A stretch of 64,000 nt of DNA, from the NCBI GenBank assembly GCA_900618425.1, contig UZAN01039527.1, positions 82,189 to 146,188 of the forward strand. Reading direction: 5' to 3'. Position numbers and translations under genes: made by a program. How positions within the stretch are numbered: the first letter of the stretch is position 1; every line of letters begins with the position of its first letter. Below, piece after piece: positions 21,490-34,640 of this stretch. The DNA comes from Echinostoma caproni (taxonomy: Eukaryota; Platyhelminthes; Trematoda; Plagiorchiida; Echinostomatidae). The notes under the pieces are model-generated. The model was not told the DNA's origin, did not search any database, and saw nothing but the letters and a program-made list of their open reading frames with translations.

Positions 21490-22495
21490 AGTTCTTAATT
21501 GAATACATCCACAAATGTGCTATTTGCACGAGATGGGTGGACAAGAACCGGGAAGCAGAATCAGCAGTAGACTTAGTCTACTTGGACTTCTCCAAGGCTT
21601 TCGACAGAGTAAATCATCATTTACTGCAGAGAAAGCTCTATAATAACCGTTCTCAAGGCTTGCTCCTTTAATGGATTGAGGAATTTCTTCGACAAAATAC
21701 CGTATCAGTTCGAGTTCATGGTTCTCTATCGGGACCAAACGGCTCTGTCCGTTGAGTTCCAACAGGGAATTGACTTGGTCCCACCTTTTCCTATCATTCA
21801 TAAAATATCTACCACATGTATTTGGAGCACAGCAAGCACTATTATTCACTAACGACGTCAAAACATGGACAACCGTACAACATCCTGGATATTCTAAAAC
21901 ACTGCAGAAAATACTCGACCCAGCTAACCGATGGTTTTTTGGTCGTTGAAAACAGACCTATTTCCCCGTTAACTCATAACGTACATTAGCCTACATAAAG
22001 CGTATGCTCTCTATGTTTAGAATTTCTGACTAATTCAGGAAAAATAGTTTCAAACGTCAGCAGAGAATAGCGACGAAAATGACCAACGGGTTGAAGTCCA
22101 AGACCGAGGTTGGAAGGCTTCAAATCCTCAGACTCTATTCATCTATTGAAATCTTACTTCAACCTTACCACCTATGTAGTAATCTACTAACACTATCCAA
22201 AAACGGTTACTTCCGGGAGATATCTATTTAAACGCTTGCTCCGAAAGACTCAGCTGGACCGCAGACCTCCATTTCTTTTGCCTCAAGTTGTTTGTGTCTC
22301 AACCATCGATCTATTCAAGTTACGGCTTGATGTAAGGTGGAAACACATAATTGTCTAACATCCGTGATTGAACGAGATAACTATTTTATTTCATTTTAGC
22401 ACCATCCCAACCCAGTGTATACAGATCCAGTGGGATTTAAGAAGCTTCAAATTCGTAATTTGCCCATAATAAAGATTTGAATTGGAATTTGGCTT
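21490..22495 (+). mobile_element. LINE-B, CR1-like, inserted in LINE-A
   Basis: Encodes in broken frames the RT palm (AVDLVYLDFSKAFDRVNHHL), then a GVPQG-like region, then SHLFLSFIKYLPHVFG and a decayed catalytic box (LLFTNDVKTWTTV in place of FADDxK), and a C-terminal block with QLDRRPPFLLPQVVC and LFKLRLDVRW. The 3' end is near AATAAAGATTTGAATTGG at 22468-22486. Truncated at the 5' end and full of frameshifts, so inactive. Confidence 0.75.
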
Positions 22496-22519
22496 GGTCC
22501 TTTGGTTGCTTCATGCTGA

Positions 22520-23540
22520 TTCCTCAACAGATAAAAAAACTATTTCACTGAGAGACATCAGCGTTTTAATTTGAGCAAAGTTATCTTTTCTATCCCTGGA
22601 ATAGCTGAAATTCTTTGAGGCACTGTCATTTCCTCTCACTTATTCATTCCTTATCTTAATGATTTATCTGTTCCATCAACAGTTTAACACACTCAGTATG
22701 CAGATAACGAAGTACTATGTCAAGCTATTTGAAATCAGTCTGAGAGTTCTCCTCTATCAGATATCTCACTACCAATTGAGATGTTTATTTACAATCATGT
22801 TTTAATTTCAACATGCCTAAATGCTTTCAGTGTACCTTCACTCTTAAATTCCTCATTGCCCAGTTTATCCTCGAACATCTAAAGTTCTCTCTTTTGTAGA
22901 GTGGACAGCATCAAGTACTTTGTTAGCACCATGGGATATAATCTCAGTTGGTCTAATTATGTCCTCGGTACCTCAGACGCTTGTCTTTCCATATCCGTTG
23001 GTTGTGTTATCAGATACTACTCACTTGTGAGTAGTAGGTAACATAGTTGGTGATTACTTTCAATGATCAACTAATCAACAAGATCACTGAGGGCAAACTG
23101 CTGTATCTCAGTGAATAACTATCAATTGCTACGTTCATCATCTGCCGTGTGGCCGGGATGATATGTTTCTGGTGAGATTTTCTATGACATGTATACCAAA
23201 CTAGTGATGTCCCAGCTGATGTCCTCAATAAATGGGTATCCTCGACCAGCACCGTCTTCTGGAATTTTAACAGAGGTACTGAACTACAAAAGTGCCTGTT
23301 ACATCTTTTATTTATTAATGTGCCTTCTCGATTACAATATATTGCTTTCAAGTCTTTTTCCACNCCCTAAAAAGCTTTCATTGATTTTTATTGTGGCCTA
23401 ACCACCATCAGCCACGGTTCGCCACTTCCTTTATACCTTCTCGGCACCAGACTATGAGATCTCCATATTGATTCTCGTGAAAATTTTGTTCAAAACATTT
23501 TCGCTGATAGCTTAAACATACTGATTAGTCCACCTTATCT
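22520..23540 (+). mobile_element. LINE-A fragment, 3' part of split copy
   Basis: Resumes LINE-A after LINE-B: LKNYFTERHQRF matches LKDYFKGRTKRM of the 30-kb copy, HTQYADNEVLCQAI matches FKYANDEVVCQAI (catalytic YADD is YADN here), then a KYFVSTMGYNLSWSNYVLG region and a weaker C-terminal match (ENFVQNIFADSLN). Multiple stops; an N lies at 23364. Nonfunctional. Confidence 0.6.
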
Positions 23541-23559
23541 GCCAATTGTTCTCATCCTT

Positions 23560-26500
23560 CGATTCGGTCAAGTTTTCGAATCGTTCCTGTGAGAATTCAG
23601 ATTGATAAAAAAATTCCTGTCCTATATTTGACCCGTATTTTTATTGACAAAGCCCCAAAAGCAATTGATTTGCGGTTGGTCGTTTTAGGTTAAATACACT
23701 CTAATTCTGTTTGTTCCATGCAAGGTTTTATTTTTCGTGTGCGTTGCTTTGTGACGGAGCGACAAAAAGCTTTTGGAAAAAATTTCTGCATAGCTGATTT
23801 CAAAAGTCTGTCACAATAAAATCGCATTTTATTACAATCAATAATCCATTCCATCTAAAGTGCAATGTGGAAGCATCAGGTATGAGCTTTCCTCTTCTAG
23901 TTTGAGTTCATCCATAATGTACATTCGAGAGTCCGGCCCGAGTTTGAAGTTCGAATCACCCGTATGAAATGAATGGGTTACCCGAGAACAAATGATCGTT
24001 TTTAAAGTTTAGTTCTGCGAGAAACTTAGCAGTCAGCTTGGTGATTATTCGAGGTCGTTAGTATTATTCCCAAATTTGGTGGGAACCTACAAACCAAGCG
24101 AAATAACCGAAGCTAAACAAACGATGCCCACGATACTTCAAACCGATTTCTTTTTGTACGTTCCATCCTCTGCCACTATCATTTATTTCACATCTGTGAT
24201 TACTCATCAGTAAGTAAGCTGTGTGTAGTGTCATGCGCCTCCGGGAAACTGCATCGTACCACATGATTTCGACTCCAGCCATCTCAGCCCCAGTTCGTTA
24301 GTACGCTGACAATTATTGTATGTTAAATAAATGCAAGCAGGAAAGACAAGCTTTAAATTCTTTTGAAAATTGGTGAAATTTTACGTGTCACAAGGGGTAA
24401 TAAGTGTGACACATACAGACGCTTACGGGCAAGACAACCGGTTCAGATAAATCGCAATTTTTCAGTTTTTCGACTGAGACAAATCAAAACACGTCACATG
24501 TCGCTTCGCACGTCAACAGTGCCTTGAGAAATCTCTGTGCTGAATTGTGCTCATCTAAGTGTCTCTGTTAGCTTTGGATAGTACTTGATTCGGGTAATTG
24601 GAATGAGGTCAACTTTCTCCTACGGGACAACTCGAGTGACAAAATTGGAATGATCTACATTACCGGATCACTTTTTAAATGCCATTTAGATTGTCCAGTG
24701 AGTTGAGAACACAAATGCAAACGATTGGTGAGCCCGTGTTGAGCAGCTGTCGTGACATCAAGTCAGTTTCTACCGGTCCCAATTTGTTCTCAGCCCCATA
24801 TTTCCATAGGAGGAACCATGACAGTACTAATCCTAACCGCGGTTTATGCGCAGATTGACGTGAATCCAACGGTACACTGATCTACCGATGTGTTTTGGCT
24901 TTACCTGCACTAGTCACTTACGCGGAGATGATGCACAATTCAGTTCGTTTTATGGTTTGTTTGATATTAATTTTTTTCTCTCTGCAAACTGTGATCAGAA
25001 GTAACGTATTTGATAGTATTCACTTAAGTATGTCAACATATATGAGTATCTGATGTGGTGTTGGTGTTGGTGATACAATCCGATTTGTATGAACGCACTG
25101 GAAACCGTGAAACTGGGAGAGAGAGAGAGACGAAGCTGATTCAGGGTGCGTGAACGCAGTGGGATGGTTCGCACTTTTGAGTTGTTACTCGTGACCCGTT
25201 TGTACCCGGAGGCATATGTGCGCATTGACAGACGTGGCACAATTAGTGAATTGAAATTCCATCTTATTTTGAACACATCAAAGAAAGAAATAGTCTACAA
25301 GGCGAAACCAGTTTGAAGAAATATGTACACCAGATCAGAAATCGAAGAAATATGCGTACTCTCAAATCGATCAAATCTATCAAATAACTGCAGAACAAAA
25401 CATTTATTGGATTGGAGTCAATCCAACGAGTTACTTTGTACGACTAAAGCGGAAAAACGAATGTACCTGGCAGTATTTTTGATATAACTGTAGAGAGAAA
25501 ACGTGAGAATAATCCATTCTTGTTGACAGATGTTGACTGAAAATGCGCTTTGATAGTCACATATCGATGTTTCCATTAGCTGATATAAATAATTCCTAAT
25601 TTCGTGGAAACTCCGTTCATGGGGCTAATTACCTGAACACGTACTTTCAGAATTCTAAATTCCGTTTAAATTAAGGTTTTCTGTAATTTCTGCTAAACTT
25701 GTCCGCTGCAACCACGTAATGAGCGATTTATGTCAACGAATTTCAGAGTTGAGTTCGCGGCCGATGTACTTTTTAGATTCCCTGACAATGACACTGAATT
25801 AACTGGTTGATTTCGTACATGTACTATTCTGAAACATTGCTAAATGTTACTGTTGGACAATTTAGATAAGCCACCAGTTAATGGTGCTCATGGTAATGAT
25901 AGCCAAAATATTATGGAACTCTTGCGATTATGAGACCTAGCTTGCCTTGAAACTTTCATCTTATTTATTTCACATCCTGAAATCGACCATATTCTATGCA
26001 TAGTTTTTTAAGGTTCATAGCGAGCAGGGAACGCTGATCTCGAGCACCGGTTGCTACACCTTTGTTGCCATTCTTAGTGAAGCTCTACTTGATTCCACCT
26101 CTAAAATTATATGGGCATAAACTCATACAGATACATGTATGCGTAGACACACACATATATATATACATACGAAAGAAGGTTTATAAAATTATTCTCTAAC
26201 GTTCATTTGTTAGATATAAATTGAATATACGATCACTGTTCGAAGAGTAAGGACCAGGCCAATGGAATACCAACAAAAAAAACATGACGAAGATGAACGA
26301 TGGTGGTGCGGTTCGACGTCACGAATACTAGGGGGTGGTTTGTTGGTGTGTATCACCCACTTTACTAGACCATAGAACAAATGGATAGACAGACACAGTC
26401 ATTGACCGGATGAGTTTTGGACTAAGTGACATTTTTGGGGAGAGATAACGGTAAGAAAAGTGATTGTCACTAAGTTAACTGTTTTGAATGAACCTCAAAG

Positions 26501-28990
26501 TTCACTTCACACATTTTGATGCGAGATACTAGAGAGGGGTACACCCCCTACAATTACCCTGAAATGATTAAAATTCAAAATTTAGTTTTTGCACTATCGC
26601 ACAATGCCAGACGAGTTTACTTGAAATACTATTCTCGAAAGATCCGATTTTTCGAACCGATAATGATGGTTCTCTTCATACAAATCTGGGAAGTTGGTTT
26701 TCAAAGAAATAGGTCACATTTTCGATTTGTTTGTGAATAAATCAAGCGGTTAAGGTACCCATATCACTTGGAACACCAAAAATGAATTTTTTTCCATTCC
26801 TATATGTCATATCGGCATGTTCTGCATGTTTGTGTGTGCCTGGCGGTTGAGGGTGTGCACGTGTGCAGCTATTGATAAACGTTACCACAGTCATGGTGGA
26901 AACTGACTTCATTCTATCTCGAGTAGGTACGCGGATAGTCGCGGCGACGGACAAAGTCTGAATAAACCTAAAAAGCGGCACAATATCCAAATATGAAAAT
27001 GAGAATTTACAGGCGTTAACTTTTGTGTTTTTCTGTTGAATTTTCTCCAGAGACAGGAGAGCGAACAAGAGTTGATGTGAGCGAAATGCGCTTGAACGAT
27101 GAAAGCAAATTCAGACACTTTGCTCACGTGTATAGCGATGGTACCGTCTTGTGAGATCTTTCAGAATGTTCTGGGAAAAATTTTCCTAATCGGTCAAATG
27201 CACGCGATAAATGTTGAACAAGTACGCTGCTAAGATGAGTGAAAGAGTGTCGTTCATCTGCGGCGTTGCAAAAAGCTTTGAATGTTCGCATCTTTGAGTG
27301 GGACGGTTCGAAATTGCCTAATTCGAAGTGTGCTTCTCAACAATTCACTCGCTTTTGTTTACCTGAATAATCAAACATTTTGCCGAAACATCTGTCCGTT
27401 CGATTTCCCTATTCACTGTGCACACTCTACTCCTGGCACTTGCCCGTGATTGTTTAAACTTCAAGTTTGATGTAAGTTTAATTTTGCTATTTGTAGTAAA
27501 ATTTGCACAGTTATTGCACCGTGGAATAATTACATTTTTGGGTTGTGATTTGTGATATAGATATAATACATGTAAAGGTGAATAAACAATATCCAGAAAA
27601 GTTATTTAAGCCCATACTTTTGGAATGGTACCGTTGTCTAACCCACACATACGATATAGGGAGCCATTGTACTGGTTGTTAAAAGATGGATGTTACGTAA
27701 AATCAATCGGAAATTATCAGTGTTTAGAGAATTGCTGTTGATCACTCCCTACAAAAATCGCCCCTGGGTGCAAAAGAAAACAAACTCACATTATTCCTGT
27801 ATTCTATTGCTTGTCGAACCTCAGAACCTTTATTCACTCTCATTTTCCTTATGTCATACATTATGCACACATTGCTGTTTGTTTACTGTGGCATTTGAAT
27901 CGACGAGTTATCACCTAAGCGATCAAGCAAATCAACTGAAGCGCATGTTTGTTTGCATCTCACAGTAACTGAACTCGATAAACACAACATAACCATTCCC
28001 ATTTCGGGGTTTCATTTTCATGGAATTCTGACCTCACTACTTCGTCTATCTGCGGTCTACTGCTCTGATTGGGATAACATGTACTCAATCAGGCGAATTG
28101 GAAGAGTTGAAGAGCACAGATAGGGAGGAAGTGATCCGGTCAGAAAATCAAGTACGCAACTAGCGTTGGGAATTTCAATTGTTTGGAGCAGTTAACAGAA
28201 CAACAAAACTTAGATAAAACTTCCAGTACGTTTTTTCCTCACCTGTTCTGAGGGATAAGAGGTGGTGAAAATGGAATCAGAGATTGTTAGTGCATTCAGC
28301 AACAGGTTAACACGCGCTTAACTGCTTGCTCAACGATTTTTATCCTTTTATTTTACTGGTTTAGTGATGAATTTGACACGCTTGTGGTGCAATTCATTGT
28401 TCATTCTGTGCTTTCTATTCATGCGTCCGTGGTGGGATTTTGGTGGACAATCAAATTTATTTTTGTCTGCCCCCATGGATCAAGTACGGAAAAAATGATA
28501 AAATTTGCAAATAGATTTGAATCTGGGCGATACTGTTCACTTTTTTGCAGTTCGTGATTTCAGTTTGACATATTCACATTTACCAAATCCTCCTTAGATC
28601 TAACTGGCTTTTTCAAATTTTAATAAAAGTTTTGTTCTTTGTAAATTCATTTTTTCCTAAAAAATAAGAACAAAACTATAAAATTTGTTTGTTCAAAAGG
28701 AAAAATATTCACTGTGTTTTATGCCATTATTCTTGCATCACATGTCTCCGGAAATAGACAAATTGTTCCGTTTCGTTCACTTTTCCATTCCCGTACTCCA
28801 CCCCCGAGTGTACTTGTATATTGTTCTGCTATACAGAATGAATGCATCAATGAATCGGCGGTGCTCCGGGCCACACTAAATAGCACCATATTTTTGATAT
28901 TTTCCTCCGGCATTAAGGTGGAATAAATAGCCAGACACGCTGGAGTGACGGATTCGTATACAGCAGTGGTTGCCTTAAGACAAAAACAAC
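23560..28990. other. long stretch without recognised genes
   Basis: About 5.4 kb in which I see no repeat family shared with the rest of the window and no convincing exon. A (GA)n tract lies at 25117-25131 and a short AT-alternating tract at 26150-26165. A consensus donor at 27473 is preceded by a coding-looking frame but has no acceptor or ATG. A tRNA-like B-box remnant (AGTTCGAATCACC near 23951) may be SINE debris. Confidence 0.3.
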
Positions 28991-29038
28991 GAATAAATGT
29001 TTATGTAGATGCCATTCAAAGCTATCGAGTGATGCCAG

Positions 29039-29077
29039 TGTTCAGATTTAAAGCCTATATTCCTAACAAAGTGTGAG
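29039..29077 (+). CDS. possible micro-exon, 39 nt
   Basis: Thirteen codons (CSDLKPIFLTKCE) between an AG and a donor GAG|GTAAAT. The acceptor lacks a good pyrimidine tract. Listed as a weak candidate only. Confidence 0.15.
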
Positions 29078-29599
29078 GTAAATATCAAATTATAAATTAA
29101 CCTTTTTTTTATACAGGAACAGAAATCCAGCTCTTTTTGTTCACCCTATTCAGTGGGCATCAGATTTGGCTATCTTTACCCAGAGTTGAGTTTCATTACT
29201 TGACCGGTAGAATTCTTCTGGATTTCAATCTGTGGTTGATGGAAGTACCTAAATTGAGAGCGAACTTATAATCCCTTTTGGCTACTAACAATTTAAAGAA
29301 ATGCACGAAACAAGTAATCTATCCTGAGCGGTTTGCTTCACCAACCGTTCCTTAAGAGCTGAGGTTTGAACACTTCTTTCTTTGTTCACCTTTGACGATA
29401 GACAGACGCACTGTCACACGATTTTATGTCCTCTAGGAGACTTTTGTTATAGTGTATTTTATTGTATTATAGATGGCTTGTGCAGGCGACTGTTCCTACA
29501 TTTCAGTTAAAAATGTATTCACCGTTACAGTGGGGTAAAAAATGAAATGAAAATTAATATACAACAATGATGAAGCTTAAAAAGGTGTTCATCTTTGCA

Positions 29600-31380
29600 A
29601 ATTTCAAATTAGTTCGTTACGGATCCTCACCGTGTCAGTCAGAATATGATACAGATAGGGAAGTGTTGAGTTGAGATAAATGTTTATGCGGGAGGGTAAG
29701 CAGCAAAAATTGGATAGGAGGTGAAGCGTGGGAACGGCAAGCAGACAAATCGGGATTGAGTGGATGACTGGGATCATTGAGTATCTTATGAGCTAAATTC
29801 TCACATGGAGTGATATACAAATTACACAATTTTCTGATTAGAGTGTTTAAAGGAGTAAGAGAAACACGGCTGATAATTACTAAACCTCGGCGTAGAGTTA
29901 TCAGGTCCTTTCCAAGTAGACCAAGGAAAATAACAGGCAAACAATTAAGTATGATAGGAAAAATGCATTGATAAACGAAGGAACATACAGCCTCATGTCT
30001 GAATCGAAATTATCGTAGCTTGCGTATTTGAAAAGATATGCGACACAGTTTACTAACACAAGCAAGCACATGAGAGGACCACCGTAGATTGCTGTCTATC
30101 GTAACTCCTAGGTATATCGTGGTGTGTGTTCTGGTGATGGTGAATTGATGACTGAGAAATCCAGGGGGTATTCGGATCGGGAAAGACTAAAAATGCATTC
30201 AAAGCATTTAGATGTATTCAGCCGGAAACCGGATTGATTCAAAAATGATTGCATTTGCAACAAATTGTCGGAAAATGATTCCATGTCCGAGTGGTTTGAG
30301 ATGGCTTGACATACGACCTCGTCATTGGCATACTTGAAGGTCTGGGTTGGAGGGATTAAGGGTAAGTCACTGATGAAAGTCGAACAGTCGGACAGCACAA
30401 CACCCTGGAGTACTCCAGAGTTATTCACTAACGATTTGGAAGTAGTGCCGTTTGGTTTCATTCTTTTAGTCCTTCCTTTGAAATAATCTTTCAACCATGA
30501 CAACAAGTTGGTGGGGCAACCGAATGACTCTAACTTTCGCAGGAGAAGGGATCGTGGAACGGAATGAAAAGCGGAAGAATGGTCGAGGAAAACACAACGA
30601 ACCGACTTTTGAGAATCATTTAAAGATTTATAGATAAAGTGAATCGCTGAAGAGACGACATCTAAGGTGCACCTATTTGACTTGTACGAAAACTGGAGGG
30701 GTCATCGGGAACAATAATACCAGACTACAAGTGGGTGAGAATAGCGCGCTCTGCAAGCTTAAGTCCAGAGAAGGTGATGGCGATAGAACGAAGGCGTTTA
30801 GATAAAATGCTAGATGAAGAGGATTTAGGAATGGGAACAATGGTGAACGGTCTCCAGGAATCCGGAATCGAACATATGTAAATGGATTGGTTAATAAGGG
30901 ACATAAATAACTCTGTGACTGAGCCAGCGCCATATTTGAGCAATGACGAAAATAAACCATCGGGGCCAACTGCGTTCGTGGTTTTCGTAGTTTTAAGAAG
31001 ATGATAGACCTCCTCATGAGTGACCGGGTCTATGGTAGATGGGTGATCTGTGGGGTACGCAGACAGGAGATCATTTGAAGGATAATTGAATGCAGCATTG
31101 AGGCTGTCCACGTCAATAATTTTGTTCGTTGTCCGTTTCTTCTGTCTGCAAAGCAATCTGATCTCTTGTCGTAGCCGTCTTCCATCTCCAGCTCCCAGAA
31201 CTTGCTTTGTGAATGAAGCATTCAGTCTTTTGATCTCTGCTCTGATTTGCGATGTAAGTTGCTCTACAGTGGCTTTTTGATGAATCTCGAACGCTAGTTC
31301 TTTTTCCCTCATACCAAGGGCTCCAGTCGCTGTTTTGGACAACCTCGTAATTTTGAGATTTCCATTCCTCATTGCTGTTC
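29600..31380 (-). mobile_element. LINE-A (CR1-like non-LTR retrotransposon), decayed
   Basis: The longest TE-coding region. Reading 5' to 3' on the minus strand: an N-terminal RT region of 215 open codons (31372-30725; NAVGPDGLFSSLLKYGAGSV, SIPDSWRPFTIVPIPK), a frameshift, the palm segment VFLDHSSAFHSVPRSLLLRK (about 30600), GVLQGVVLSD, then the catalytic box decayed to KYANDEVVC (YADD expected), YLGVTIDSNLRWSSHV near 30100, and a C-terminal block CENLAHKILNDPSHPLNP (29635-29940). The endonuclease domain is missing, so it is 5'-truncated. Related to the split copy at 21.2-23.5 kb. Confidence 0.85.
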
Positions 31381-31393
31381 ACTCTGACTTTAG

Positions 31394-31472
31394 TAGCACA
31401 GTAATCTCTCCTAATCGATATATCCCAAAGTTGCCATCAGTGGGATTGTGTTGTATCAAGGGAATTGTAGTG
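31394..31472 (+). CDS. candidate exon next to LINE-A end
   Basis: The frame ...TVISPNRYIPKLPSVGLCC... ends at a strong donor GTAGTG|GTAAGT. An acceptor could be the AG at 31392-31393 or 31400-31401. It joins in phase 0 to the candidate terminal exon at 31778. It begins about 15 bp from where the LINE-A match stops, on the opposite strand. No family is recognised. Confidence 0.35.
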
Positions 31473-31777
31473 GTAAGTCACTCAGTGACAAGTTCTGACA
31501 GACTGAAAAATACCTACGCTATCTACCGATCGCTAACACTCTGAAACTGAGTGTTTTGATTCAAGCATTTATATCTACTTGTCCTGATTTGCGGACGATC
31601 TTTACTGTGTCCAGTTATCAAGCCAACTAAACGAATTGTACAGTTGTGCTCAGTTGTTTCACCCTTAATTTTCTCCCTGACTTGGTTGGCAAGACAACAT
31701 GAACACTGGAACGGTTGATCAGATCGTCCTCTCTAGGTATTCCTATTATTTATCTAAAAATTTGAAAAGTTTTTCAG

Positions 31778-31882
31778 GGAAGCTTTTCAGGGTCGGAGGG
31801 AGATTTAGGAAGCGAGGAAAGTCTAACCGCCAGTTTTTGTCACATTTTGGCAAGCGCCGAACCCGAAACATCGATTGCCTAG
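31778..31882 (+). CDS. candidate terminal exon, Ser/Glu-rich
   Basis: A good acceptor (GAAAAGTTTTTCAG) is followed by 34 codons to TAG at 31880-31882. The peptide GSFSGSEGDLGSEESLTAS... ending EPETSIA is acidic and Ser-rich, typical of a disordered C-terminus. It joins in phase to the exon ending at 31472 across a 305-bp intron. A solo LTR begins 122 bp downstream. Confidence 0.35.
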   Translation, partial: GSFSGSEGDLGSEESLTASFCHILASAEPETSIA

Positions 31883-32004
31883 TTTTTAGATGTTTCCTAT
31901 TTGTTCACAATCATGGAATGGATACCGGTCAAACCCTTTTGTGATGATCCTAGCTTACGGAATAACGCAAATCACGGGGCAACATGCTACAGTTTCCGGA
32001 CAAT

Positions 32005-32375
32005 TGTGATGAGTCAAGCTTCCCAGAAGACGCCAGCAAAGTGCGTACGTGTTACAGCGTCTGGACAACGAACCATGGGCCGATTGTAACAACCAATCAG
32101 AAGCCGTGCAACCCGGGCAGAAGCTATAACTCCCAAGAATACGAGCACGCCATTGGTAGACACCTGGATAACCAATGAAGTTCTTTTGTACATGTTATTG
32201 ACCCCCTCCGATTTCTTCCAATAAACGAACAGCTACTCCTGTGGCCTTTTCCTTGCTTCTGGGTTACGCGGGTAACCGTCGTGCAAGTGCTAGTGTGATT
32301 CGGTGCTTCTGTGGTGTCCGTGATTCCTAGTACGTGATTCGTAATCCGTGATCTGTGCGTACTTCAACCATTACA
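32005..32375 (+). mobile_element. solo LTR (copy 3)
   Basis: 371 bp from TGTGATGAG to CATTACA. Contains the shared block GTGTTACAGCGTCTGGACAA, CCAATAAACGAACAG at 32219-32233, and the 3' segment with repeated GTGATTC/GTGATTCGTAATCC. The longest and best-preserved copy of this LTR family here. Flanking bases ACAAT and CCTAA do not match, so no target duplication is left. Confidence 0.7.
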
Positions 32376-32601
32376 CCTAATAGGGGCAAGAAGAAAAGGA
32401 ATAAATGAAACAATGTATACCATTCTATCATGAAGCATCCCCGCAGCTTGGATAAAGGCTCGGCAAAATAGTAAATTGGCCTTTATCTCACCACCTTACT
32501 CCAAATACCTCTGAAGTCCACATCTTGTCTTTTTCATTGCTCAAAGTTGAACAACAGTGTTTCCTTTACGGTGTATCTTCATTTCATCAAATCATACTTA
32601 G

Positions 32602-32631
32602 ATTACGAGGTTTCATGTATCTGGATATTCG
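32602..32631 (+). CDS. possible micro-exon, 30 nt
   Basis: Ten codons (ITRFHVSGYS) between acceptor CATACTTAG and donor TTCG|GTAATG. Length is a multiple of three, as is common for trematode micro-exons, but the evidence is slight. Confidence 0.15.
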
Positions 32632-32639
32632 GTAATGCC

Positions 32640-34380
32640 ATACCTCCATTGTTTTACACACTGTTATGAAATATTTTGTTAAATAAAACGTTATTCTCTT
32701 GCATAGCGAAAGATAGAGAATGCTTTTCGTGTAGCACAACTCAGTTATCTACTTCGCGGCTGTATTTATTCTTCTCTAGTGATTATACTGCTTCCCTGTT
32801 GTTTCCCCTGTTTATCTGTTAAATGGACCAAAAAGAATTGCTCACCAGATCTTTGAAACACATGCATATACAGTTATGTACAAATTAATAATGTAGAACT
32901 CAGCTTCTTTTGGATGATCTAAAACAACTACTTTATTTCTGCACGTATAATGTTCAGTTCCAATTGAACAACGAGATCTACCAACAAATCAGAGGGTTCG
33001 GTGCTGCGTTCCATGCATAAAAAGGCAGCTTGGAAAGACTAATACATCCATTTTCGAAGCTTTGTATCGCTTAAGGTAAAAAGGACTCTGGTTCGTTTCC
33101 TAGCCGTTAGGGCAAAAAAGATCTGCAGGGAGGACACATTAGAAGAATAGCTCCGTGTTATAACATTGATCTTCACACGTAACCGGTATCCGGTATCCGG
33201 TTCGCATTCGGCTACAACCCGCCTCCCCCCACCCCCTCTGTCTACCCAAGAACGATTCGTGCCAGTGTTAAAGCTTCCCTGGCTCAACTCTTTCTCACAC
33301 CGTAACACGAGTAATCCCGATGATCGGATGAGTGGATACACAACTATGTGGTCGCGGTAAATCCGATTTCAGGTCTCATAATCAAGTCATTTCCAATAAT
33401 TTGTAATGCGATTTTACTTCATTTTATTTTCCCAAGACAATTTTATTCCCAAGTAGTGATATAGATATATATCTATATTGATGCATTGAAATGAGTACGA
33501 ATCACTGTAAAGGAGCTTGTTTACCACTCTGTGGTTTTGTGTGTGACTATGTCAACAGTATGCACAACTGTCTCCGCAATTAATCACTAGTCCCTTTTAT
33601 TCAACAACTATTCTCATTCTTTTGTAAAGGATTTATATTTACCTGATTTACCGCTATAATTTTTTGTAGCTCATACAAACGGGTGCACAGAAATTTATCA
33701 CTAATGTTATTTCTATCACTACTAATAAATGCCCAACTTCATCGAAAACGATTCACTTAGCAACCCTCGTATCTACGCAGTCTATTAAAATGAGCAAATC
33801 TACTGAATTCAGCACAACCATAAAACGGAGCTGTCATATCACAGATTATTAGGCGGAAATTTCATCTTGTGACCGGATGTGAGAATATTCAAAACAAATA
33901 CAATTGGTGAATTATAGTTTGATGAATCACCGTATTCACTGATATTGACTAATAGTCCCAACGGAAGATGCTGATCACCGGATACTCTTTCTCCGTTAGT
34001 AAGAAAACATTCAAGGTGGGTAACAGAAGAACTCATGTAAACTTTATGTGGGATTCGCAGTGTCAGGATCCAGGGCGTGCGTGGAGGGGCTAAAACGACA
34101 GAGAGACAATTTTGTATGCAAACAATGACCACGGTTTGATAGAATTCTTGGTTTTTGGGTTGACCAATGAACATTGTGGTCCATAATTGCTTCACACATT
34201 TTGACGGAGTTTACTCTATACATAGATTCGAATTGCTTTTCGCAGGAATCCTGACGGGAGGCGTTGTTTGCAGTTTGGCTCCAGGGTTTGTTGCTATTCG
34301 CCCTCTTAACGAACAGAAAACGGTGATTAATCACCTTACTTATATGCAGATTATCGATCGTTCCTACCTGGTACCAAACT
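32640..34380. other. no firm feature
   Basis: A perfect 20-bp AT-rich palindrome lies at 33459-33478 (ATATAGATAT and its mirror complement). A short tandem CCGGTAT repeat is at 33181-33202. An ORF at 33839-34195 (minus) has no support. Confidence 0.3.
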
Positions 34381-34389
34381 CTGACCTAG

Positions 34390-34432
34390 CTCTCAATGGA
34401 CGGCTACGTATTTCGCTGTTTCAGTGGACAAG
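34390..34432 (+). CDS. candidate exon of C-terminal gene model (34.4-34.9 kb)
   Basis: Reads SQWTATYFAVSVDK between an AG at 34388-34389 and donor CAAG|GTGACT. The next intron would be only 31 bp (34433-34463), within the size known for short flatworm introns. A competing frame (YLVPNSDLALNGRLRISLF) is also open through this stretch, so the exact exon is uncertain. Confidence 0.3.
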
Positions 34433-34463
34433 GTGACTCAAATGAATCATTAGTAAATCTCAG

Positions 34464-34514
34464 GATCGAACACCCAATGGGACTGTTCAGGCGTTGCAAG
34501 CCTTATTGGATTAT
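34464..34514 (+). CDS. candidate exon, 51 nt
   Basis: Acceptor AATCTCAG, then 17 complete codons (DRTPNGTVQALQALLDY), then a GTGCAT donor. Phase 0 at both ends, which fits both the exon ending at 34432 and the terminal exon at 34641. Confidence 0.35.
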
Positions 34515-34640
34515 GTGCATCCGCTCCGACCTGCACTAATTTTGATGATATTTACGATTTCTTTCACTGGCTGCCTGCAAACCCTTTTATTTTGATTACC
34601 TCATCATTGCCTGTCTTACGCAGTTGTTTGCGTCAGCTAG

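Noticed and set aside
27368..27475. Coding-looking frame before a GTAAGT at 27472
   Set aside because: There is no AG acceptor or ATG between the upstream stop and the donor.
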